A stretch of DNA of 32,509 nt, taken from positions 1-32,509 of the forward strand of contig NZ_JAGGOO010000149.1 in NCBI RefSeq assembly GCF_018614415.1, in the 5' to 3' direction. Source of the stretch: Streptomyces sp. ISL-12. Its GTDB lineage: Bacteria; Actinomycetota; Actinomycetes; Streptomycetales; Streptomycetaceae. Shown here in pieces: positions 26,614 to 32,509 of the stretch. The notes under the pieces are model-generated. The model saw only the letters and a program-made list of their open reading frames with translations. It did no database searches and had not been told where the DNA came from. Numbering within the stretch: position 1 is the stretch's first letter; the number at the start of each line of letters is the position of its first letter. A program made the position numbers and the translations under genes.

Positions 26614-27648
26614 GTGACCACACGGCTTGCCGACATCGCCGCCCAGGCGGGGGTGAGCGAAGCGACCGTCAGCCGCGTCCTCAACGGCAAGCCGGGCGTC
26701 GCCGCCACCACCCGCCAGTCCGTACTGGCCGCCCTGGACGTCCTGGGCTACGAGCGCCCCGTACGCCTGCGCCAGCGCAGCGAGGGCCTGGTGGGTCTGA
26801 TCACCCCGGAGCTGGAGAACCCCATCTTCCCGGCGCTCGCCCAGGTCATCGGCCAGGCGCTGACCCGGCAGGGGTACACCCCGGTCCTCGCCACCCAGAC
26901 CCCCGGCGGCTCCACGGAGGACGAGCTGACGGAGATGCTGGTCGACCGCGGGGTGGCCGGCATCATCTACGTCTCCGGCCTGCACGCCGACACCAACGCC
27001 GACATGCAGCGCTACGAACGCCTGCGCGCGCAGGGCGTGCCGTTCGTCCTGGTCGACGGTTTCTCCCCGAAGGTCCAGGCCCCGTTCATCTCCCCCGACG
27101 ACCGCGCGGCGATGAACCTGGCCGTCACGCACCTGGCCTCCCTGGGCCACACCCGCATCGGCCTGGCCCTGGGTCCCAAACGCTTCGTGCCGGTCCAGCG
27201 CAAGATAGAGGGGTTCGTCCGCGCCGTGCAGGACCTCCTGGGCCTGCCCGCCGACCAGATCGAGACAGAACTGATCCAGCACTCCCTCTACACCCTGGAG
27301 GGCGGCCAGGCAGCCGCCTTGGCCCTGATCGAACGGGACTGCACGGCGGTGGTGTGCGCCAGCGACATGATGGCGCTCGGCGCGATACGCGCGGCACGGC
27401 AGCGCGGCCTGGACGTCCCCAAGGACGTCTCGGTGGTCGGCTTCGACGACTCCCCGCTGATCGCCTTCACCGACCCGCCCCTCACCACGGTCCGCAAGCC
27501 GGTCCCGGCGATGGGACAGGCCGCCGTACGCACCCTGCTGGAGGAGATCGGCGGGACCCCGGCCCCGCACAGCGAGTTCGTGTTCATGCCGGAGCTGGTG
27601 GTCCGCGGCTCGACGGCCTCGGCCCCTCAGGGGCGCCGACGCGACTGA
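26614..27648 (+). CDS. malR: LacI family maltose repressor MalR
   Basis: A 344-residue repressor. The N-terminal helix-turn-helix RLADIAAQAGVSEATVSRVL and hinge (about 2-55) are followed by the sugar-binding periplasmic-protein-like domain (about 62-335), with LVGLITPELENP and DVSVVGFDDS. It should repress malEFG-aglA and probably the amylase and pulA until maltodextrin or a derivative releases it. The 344-residue form from GTG 26614 agrees with the size I recall for S. coelicolor MalR and with a leaderless promoter. An in-frame ATG at 26521 with a good site (AGGGAG, 4-nt spacing) would add 31 basic residues; both forms may exist. It is divergent from malE. Confidence 0.95.
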   Translation: MTTRLADIAAQAGVSEATVSRVLNGKPGVAATTRQSVLAALDVLGYERPVRLRQRSEGLVGLITPELENPIFPALAQVIGQALTRQGYTPVLATQTPGGSTEDELTEMLVDRGVAGIIYVSGLHADTNADMQRYERLRAQGVPFVLVDGFSPKVQAPFISPDDRAAMNLAVTHLASLGHTRIGLALGPKRFVPVQRKIEGFVRAVQDLLGLPADQIETELIQHSLYTLEGGQAAALALIERDCTAVVCASDMMALGAIRAARQRGLDVPKDVSVVGFDDSPLIAFTDPPLTTVRKPVPAMGQAAVRTLLEEIGGTPAPHSEFVFMPELVVRGSTASAPQGRRRD

Positions 27649-27757
27649 GTCCTCCTCAGGGGGGACCGGCCACCCTCCGGCCGTTGTAGAACATGCGTCC
27701 AGAACCCGACGGAGGGATGATCGGTAGGCGAAGGCTTATCTGGCAGACTCTGTGCCT

Positions 27758-28657
27758 ATGGGTGACACGACCGTGACGACAACGGAAAGCCGAGATGAGG
27801 CTGTTCCGCAGCAGGTCACGGACGCGACGCGGCAGTCCCTCCGGCACCGCCTGCGCGCCCCGCGCCGGCCTCGCCTGTGGTTCGAGATCCTCCTGATCGC
27901 GGTCAGTTACTGGCTGTACTCGCTCGTGCGCAACGCGGTGCCCGAACAGCGCGGTCAGGCGCTGCGCAACGCCGACTGGATCTGGCGGCTGGAACACCAA
28001 CTCGGCATCGCCGTCGAGCAGTCGGTCAACCATGCCGTGAACTCGGTTACTTGGCTGATCGTCGGCATGAACTACTACTACGCGACCCTGCACTTCGTGG
28101 TCACCCTCGGGGTGCTGGTCTGGCTCTTCCGCCGCCATCCCGGCCGCTACGCGGCGACCCGGCTCGTCCTGTTCGCGACGACGGGGGTCGCGCTGGCCGG
28201 CTACTACCTGTACCCGCTCGCCCCGCCCCGGCTGATGAACGGCGGCGGCTTCATAGACACCGTCATGGTCCACGAGACCTGGGGGTCGATGGCCTCCGGC
28301 GACCTGAAGAACATGTCCAACCAGTACGCCGCGATGCCGTCGATGCACATCGGGTGGTCGCTGTGGTGCGGGCTGACGATCTTCGCGCTGGCGTCCGTGC
28401 CGTGGGTGCGGGTGCTGGGGCTGCTGTACCCGGCGGCCACGCTGGTGGTCATCGTCGCGACGGCCAACCACTTCTGGCTGGACGCGGTGGGGGGTGCGGT
28501 GTGTCTGGGCTTCGGGTACGTGGTCGCTGCCGCGTGGTACGGGAGGGTGCCGTATGCGTTGCCTCGGGTGCCGGGGCCCTTCGGGGGTGGCGGGGACGGT
28601 ACGGGAAGGCGCCCTTGGCTGAGCGCGGGGCGGGTGGGTCGCGCGGCCCGGCGCTGA
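27758..28657 (+). CDS. PAP2-type membrane phosphatase/lipid-head transferase
   Basis: A 299-residue integral membrane protein with about six hydrophobic segments. It has the PAP2 signature in two parts: AMPSMHIGWS (motif 2 His) and TANHFWLDAVGG (motif 3 His and Asp). The preceding YPLAPPRL is typical of the PAP2_3 branch, which includes inositol phosphorylceramide synthase-like enzymes and is common in actinobacteria. It probably removes or transfers a phosphate head group of a lipid or polyprenyl substrate; which one is not readable. The C-terminal tail is Gly/Arg-rich and cytosolic. ATG 27758 has no ribosome binding site, but CAGACT (27744-27749) lies 8 nt upstream, fitting a leaderless start. 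The 109 nt before it hold no other clear feature. Confidence 0.88.
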   Translation: MGDTTVTTTESRDEAVPQQVTDATRQSLRHRLRAPRRPRLWFEILLIAVSYWLYSLVRNAVPEQRGQALRNADWIWRLEHQLGIAVEQSVNHAVNSVTWLIVGMNYYYATLHFVVTLGVLVWLFRRHPGRYAATRLVLFATTGVALAGYYLYPLAPPRLMNGGGFIDTVMVHETWGSMASGDLKNMSNQYAAMPSMHIGWSLWCGLTIFALASVPWVRVLGLLYPAATLVVIVATANHFWLDAVGGAVCLGFGYVVAAAWYGRVPYALPRVPGPFGGGGDGTGRRPWLSAGRVGRAARR

Positions 28658-28678
28658 CGGGGTGCCGCCCGCGCCCGC

Positions 28679-28763
28679 CCTCCCCCACTCCCGGCTTCGC
28701 CCGAGCGGGGGACCCCCATCGCCCCTGGGGGTACCTCCCAGGCCGTTCAGGCACTGGGGGAGG
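28679..28763. repeat. Multi-hairpin intergenic element
   Basis: An outer 9-bp inverted repeat, CCTCCCCCA (28679-28687) with TGGGGGAGG (28755-28763), encloses a second stem, CCCCCA (28713-28718) with TGGGGG (28726-28731), and further C/G runs. The sequence looks like C-rich multi-hairpin elements I have seen repeatedly between Streptomyces genes. It lies between the convergent PAP2 gene and glnE and may terminate both. Confidence 0.6.
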
Positions 28764-28843
28764 CACGATTGCCCGCGGACTGACGGGCTGACGGCCGGGC
28801 TCGCTGTACCTTCGCGCCCCCGGCCCGCCCGCGGCCCCCGGCG

Positions 28844-31800
28844 TCACCCCCCGTAGAACAGCGTCTCCACAACCCCCCGGGCCCGCCGTGCCGTGCGGCG
28901 GTACGCGTCCAGCATGTCGCCGACGTGACCGTCCCCGTACCCCAGGTACCGCCCCACCGCCGCCAGCTCCCGGCTCTCGCTCGGGAAGGTGTCCCCGGCC
29001 CTTCCCCGCACCAGCATCACCGCGTTCCGCACCCGCGTCGCCAGCACCCACGCCTCGTCCAGGATGCGGGCGTCCGACTCGCCCACCAGCCCCGCCTCGC
29101 GCGCGGCGACCAGCGCCGCCCGGGTCCGCGTCGTCCGCAGCCCCGCCACCTCGTGCCCGTGCCGCAACTGCGCCAGCTGCACGGTCCACTCCACGTCCGA
29201 CAGTCCGCCCGGCCCCAGCTTGACGTGCAGTTTCGGGTCCGCCCCGCGCGGCAGCCGCTCCGACTCCATCCGCGCCTTCAGCCGCCGGATCTCCCGTACC
29301 GCGTCCTCGTCCAGCCCCCGCGCCGGGTACCGCAGCGGATCGACCAGTTCCAGGAACCGCCGCCCCAGATCCGCGTCGCCCGCCACCACCTCCGCCCGCA
29401 GCAGCGCGTGCGACTCCCACACCAGCGACCAGCGCCGGTAGTACGCCGCGTACGACCCGAGCGTCCGCACCATCGGCCCGGACTTCCCCTCCGGCCGCAG
29501 ATCCGCGTCCACGACCAGCGGCGGGTCCGCGCTCGGCACCTGCAACAGCCGTCGCATCTCCGCCACGACCCGGTTCGCGGCCTCCCCCGCCTCCCGCTCC
29601 CCGACCCCGTCCCTCGGCTCGTGCACGAACAGCACGTCCGCGTCCGACCCGTAGCCCAGCTCGTGCCCCCCGAACCGCCCCATTCCGATGATCGCGAACC
29701 GGGTCGGCAGCTCATCGCCCCACCCTTCCCGCACCACCGCCCGCAGCGTCCCCGCCAGCGTCGCCGCCGTCAGGTCCGACACCGCCGCGCCCACCCGGTC
29801 CACCAGCGCCCCGGGATCGGCCACCACGGGCTGCGCCTCGGTCCCGTACGACGCCACGATGTCCGCCGCCGCCGTACGGAACAGCTCCCGCCGCCGTACC
29901 CCGCGCGCCGCCGTCACCCCCTGTACGGCCCCCTCCGCGCGCCCGACCGCCGCGAAGATCTCCGCCTCCAGTTGCTCCCGCCCGCGCGGAGCGAGCCCTC
30001 TGCCGTGCCCACCGCTCCCGCCGTCCCCGTCGCCGAGCAGCGCGACCGCCTCGGGCGCCCGCATCAGCAGGTCGGGGGCGAGCCGCCCGGCGGACAGCAC
30101 CCGCGCGAGGTTCTCCGCCGCCGCGCCCTCGTCCCGCAGCAGCCGCAGGTACCAGGGCGTGTTCCCGAGCGCGTCCGACACCTTCCGGAAGTTGAGCAGC
30201 CCGGTGTCCGGGTCCGCCGAGTCCGCGAACCACCCCAGCAGCACCGGCAGCAGCGTCCGCTGGATCGCCGCCTTGCGCGTCACGCCCGACGCCAGCGCCT
30301 CCAAGTGCCGGAGCGCGGCGCCCGGATCGGCGTACCCGAGCGCGACCAGCCGCTCCCGCGCCGCCTCGGCGCTCAGCCGCGCCTCTCCCGGCGCCAGCGC
30401 GGCCACCGCGTCAAGGAGCGGCCGGTAGAACAGTTTCTCGTGCAGCCGCCGCACCACCGCCGCGTGTCGCCGCCACTCCCGCAGCAGCGTGGCGACCGGG
30501 TCGGTGCGCAGCCCCAGCGACCGTCCGATGCGCCGCAGATCGGCCTCGTCCTCGGGCACGAGATGCGTCCGCCGCAGCCTGTGCAACTGGATACGGTGCT
30601 CCATCGACCGCAGGAACCGGTACGCCTCGTCCAGCTGAGCCGCGTCCACCCGCCCCACGTACCCGCCCGCCGCCAGCGCCTTCAGCGCGTCCAGCGTCGT
30701 ACCGCTGCGCAGCGACGCGTCGGCCCGCCCGTGCACCAGTTGCAGCAACTGCACCGCGAACTCGACGTCCCGCAGCCCGCCCGGCCCCAGCTTCAACTGC
30801 CGGTCGACCTCGGCGACGGGGATGTTCTCGATCACCCTGCGCCGCATCTGCTGCACGTCACCGACGAAGTTCTCCCGCTCGGCGGCCTGCCACACCAGCG
30901 GCTGGAGCGCGGCGACGTACTCCTCCCCCAGCGCGAGGTCCCCGGCCACCGGCCGGGCCTTGAGCAGCGCCTGGAACTCCCAGGTCTTGGCCCAGCGCTG
31001 GTAGTAGGCGAGGTGGCTGCTGAGCGTGCGCACCAGCGGGCCGTTGCGGCCCTCGGGGCGCAGATTGGCGTCGACGGGCCAGATGGAGCCCTCCACCGTG
31101 GTCTCCGAGCAGATCCGCATGAGGTGGGACGCGAGCCGTGTCGCGGCCCGTACCGCCGCCGTCTCGTCGGCCCCCTCCACCGGCTCGCCCACGAAGATGA
31201 CGTCGACGTCGGACACGTAATTCAGCTCGTGGCCCCCGCACTTGCCCATCGCGATCACCGCGAGCCGGCACAGCCCGGCGTCCTCGGGCGCGGCGGCCGC
31301 CGCGATCCGCAGCGCGGCGCGCAGGGTGGCGGTGGCGAGGTCGGCCAGTTCGGCGGCGGTCTCGGCGACGTCGATGGTGCCGCACACGTCACGGGCGGCC
31401 AGCGACAGCAGACAGCGCCGGTAGGCGACCCGCAGCGAGACCGGGTCGTCGGCCCCGCCCAGGCACTGCTCGAACTCCGCCACCCCCGGGTGCAGGTCAC
31501 GCGGTTCGTACGTGACCAGCGCCCGCCAGTCCCCGGTGTGCCGGACGAGATGGTCGCCGAGCGCCTCGGAGGCGCCCAGCACACCGAGCAGCCGGTCGCG
31601 CAGCGGCTTGGACGCGGTGAGCGTGCCCAGCAGTTCCCGGCGCGCGGCGGGCTCGGGCTGCGCCTCCAGGAGCCGGACCAGGCCGTGCAGCGCGAGGTCG
31701 GGGTCAGCGGTGGCGCCGAGGGCGTCGAGGAGCACCGGGTCGTCGCGGACCGGCGTCAGCTCCACGCTGTCCAGCAGCCGCTCGGCGGCCGAGGCATCCG

Positions 31801-31858
31801 TGAAGCCGTGCCGCAGCAGTCGCGTGAAGGTACTGCTCCTGCGCCCCGGCGCCGTCAT
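28844..31858 (-). CDS. glnE: Glutamine synthetase adenylyltransferase/deadenylase GlnE
   Basis: A 1004-residue bifunctional enzyme that attaches AMP to, and phosphorolytically removes it from, type I glutamine synthetase (GlnA), lowering or restoring its activity. Two homologous nucleotidyltransferase halves are visible. The N-terminal deadenylase has GKCGGHELNYVSDVDVIF with D217 and D219; the C-terminal adenylylase has GRFGGHELGYGSDADVLF with D739 and D741. Both acidic pairs are intact. The usual length is about 950-1000. ATG 31858 follows AGGAGG with 6-nt spacing. Its substrate GlnA is not in this window; GlnII here is not a known target. It is divergent from a VOC gene with a 124-nt gap. 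Confidence 0.97.
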   Translation of the reverse strand: MTAPGRRSSTFTRLLRHGFTDASAAERLLDSVELTPVRDDPVLLDALGATADPDLALHGLVRLLEAQPEPAARRELLGTLTASKPLRDRLLGVLGASEALGDHLVRHTGDWRALVTYEPRDLHPGVAEFEQCLGGADDPVSLRVAYRRCLLSLAARDVCGTIDVAETAAELADLATATLRAALRIAAAAAPEDAGLCRLAVIAMGKCGGHELNYVSDVDVIFVGEPVEGADETAAVRAATRLASHLMRICSETTVEGSIWPVDANLRPEGRNGPLVRTLSSHLAYYQRWAKTWEFQALLKARPVAGDLALGEEYVAALQPLVWQAAERENFVGDVQQMRRRVIENIPVAEVDRQLKLGPGGLRDVEFAVQLLQLVHGRADASLRSGTTLDALKALAAGGYVGRVDAAQLDEAYRFLRSMEHRIQLHRLRRTHLVPEDEADLRRIGRSLGLRTDPVATLLREWRRHAAVVRRLHEKLFYRPLLDAVAALAPGEARLSAEAARERLVALGYADPGAALRHLEALASGVTRKAAIQRTLLPVLLGWFADSADPDTGLLNFRKVSDALGNTPWYLRLLRDEGAAAENLARVLSAGRLAPDLLMRAPEAVALLGDGDGGSGGHGRGLAPRGREQLEAEIFAAVGRAEGAVQGVTAARGVRRRELFRTAAADIVASYGTEAQPVVADPGALVDRVGAAVSDLTAATLAGTLRAVVREGWGDELPTRFAIIGMGRFGGHELGYGSDADVLFVHEPRDGVGEREAGEAANRVVAEMRRLLQVPSADPPLVVDADLRPEGKSGPMVRTLGSYAAYYRRWSLVWESHALLRAEVVAGDADLGRRFLELVDPLRYPARGLDEDAVREIRRLKARMESERLPRGADPKLHVKLGPGGLSDVEWTVQLAQLRHGHEVAGLRTTRTRAALVAAREAGLVGESDARILDEAWVLATRVRNAVMLVRGRAGDTFPSESRELAAVGRYLGYGDGHVGDMLDAYRRTARRARGVVETLFYGG

Positions 31859-31982
31859 CCCCGGCCTCCTGTCGGATCAAGGTCGTCCTGGCCAGAGCCT
31901 AACCGGACACCCGGCCGACGGGGTGGCGCCCGGCTCGGCCATCCGCTTGGGTGGACGGAAGCCGTCCGAAGGGAGCCGCACC

Positions 31983-32426
31983 ATGGACATGACCCTCGAA
32001 GTGATCCCGCTGCCCGTCAGCGACATCGACCGCGCCCGGGACTTCTACCGGGACAAGGTCGGCTTCCACGTCGACATCGACACGGAGGTCATGCCGGGCA
32101 TGCGGATCGTGCAGCTGACTCCGCCGGGCTCGGGCTGTTCGATCGCGCTGGGCGACAGCATCTGGGAGATGGCCGGTGGCGCGCGGCCGGCGCCGGGCTC
32201 GTACCAGGGCCTCCAGCTGTGCGTCGCCGACATCGAGGCGGCGCACGCGGAGCTGTCCGGGCGGGGCCTGGAGGTCTCCGAGCCGGTGCGGTACGCACCG
32301 GACGACGGGGCGACGTTCCTGTACTTCAAGGACCCGGACGGCAACGGGTGGTCGGTGCAGGAGTACCGGCGGCGGGCTGAGGAGCCGTTGCACGCGCTGC
32401 TGGGGAAGTTGGCGGCGCAGGGGTAG
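31983..32426 (+). CDS. VOC/glyoxalase family protein
   Basis: A 147-residue protein of the vicinal-oxygen-chelate fold with two beta-alpha-beta modules. The start IPLPVSDIDRARDFYRDKVGF and the end YFKDPDGNGWSVQEY are classic glyoxalase/bleomycin-resistance/dioxygenase family segments. The metal pattern is incomplete: Glu in WSVQEY is present, but the usual first His is replaced in the N-terminal strand. Enzymatic function is therefore open; many such proteins bind small molecules. ATG 31983 follows AAGGGAG with 7-nt spacing; ATG 31989 is an alternative. It is divergent from glnE. Confidence 0.88.
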   Translation: MDMTLEVIPLPVSDIDRARDFYRDKVGFHVDIDTEVMPGMRIVQLTPPGSGCSIALGDSIWEMAGGARPAPGSYQGLQLCVADIEAAHAELSGRGLEVSEPVRYAPDDGATFLYFKDPDGNGWSVQEYRRRAEEPLHALLGKLAAQG

Positions 32427-32468
32427 CGACGGGGGCCGTTGGGTGCGTTGCCGGGTGCGGGCCGTGAG

Positions 32469-32496
32469 GGCTGGTCGCACAGTTCCCTGCGCCCCT
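32469..32496. repeat. Copy of a dispersed Streptomyces intergenic repeat
   Basis: The core GGCTGGTCGCaCAGTTCCC, followed by TGCGCCCC, is a sequence I recall as very frequent between Streptomyces genes, with small variations. It lies at the right edge, 42 nt past the VOC gene. There is no second full copy in the window, so this rests on recognition only. Confidence 0.45.
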
Positions 32497-32509
32497 AGGG
32501 CCTGTCGTT

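Noticed and set aside
28925..32380. An open frame of 1151 codons on the plus strand opposite glnE.
   Set aside because: Arg/Pro/Gln-rich shadow of glnE with no motifs; glnE itself is certain.

Overview
The window is high-GC actinobacterial DNA, almost certainly Streptomyces: codon third positions are nearly all G/C, several genes start with GTG or TTG, and gene order follows what I remember of the S. coelicolor glnII-to-glnE neighbourhood (about SCO2210 to SCO2234). That comparison is from memory; no search was run. No tRNA, rRNA, CRISPR array, insertion sequence or phage gene was seen.

Left part (1-8858): a GlnR-type operator and promoter precede glnII (type II glutamine synthetase), which ends at a strong hairpin. 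Next come a possible Cys-Cys leader ORF, a stand-alone GlnR-like winged-helix regulator (probable glnRII), an overlapping histidine kinase/response regulator pair, an exported DUF1996 protein, a Tat-type lipoprotein, a TPR protein and an unusual sigma-factor-like protein fused to a membrane segment and a large external domain.

Middle (8859-12333): a small accessory module. A YrdC/Sua5-like gene is translationally coupled to an isopropylmalate/homocitrate synthase-like gene, divergent from a TetR regulator, whose stop codon interlocks with that of a convergent tautomerase-like gene. The YrdC-like gene's 3' end, including its stop codon, is tandemly duplicated.

Starch/maltose block (12334-27648): a giant secreted amylopullulanase with two complete GH13 active sites, a secreted alpha-amylase, a cytoplasmic alpha-glucosidase (aglA), the malEFG importer and the divergent LacI-type regulator malR. 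CTTGC/GCAAG repeats occur before pulA, the amylase and malE/malR and form a plausible MalR regulon: exported enzymes cut starch, MalEFG imports the oligosaccharides and AglA hydrolyses them. The transporter ATPase is not encoded here. Between the amylase and aglA lies a decayed island (about 19.4-21.07 kb) holding two gene fragments joined at their broken 5' ends, two small doubtful genes and a gene remnant spread over three frames.

Right part (27649-32509): a PAP2-type membrane protein, a multi-hairpin intergenic element, glnE (the adenylylation enzyme for type I glutamine synthetase), a VOC-family protein and a sequence typical of dispersed Streptomyces intergenic repeats at the right edge. 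Nitrogen genes (glnII, probable glnRII, glnE) therefore flank the starch/maltose block.
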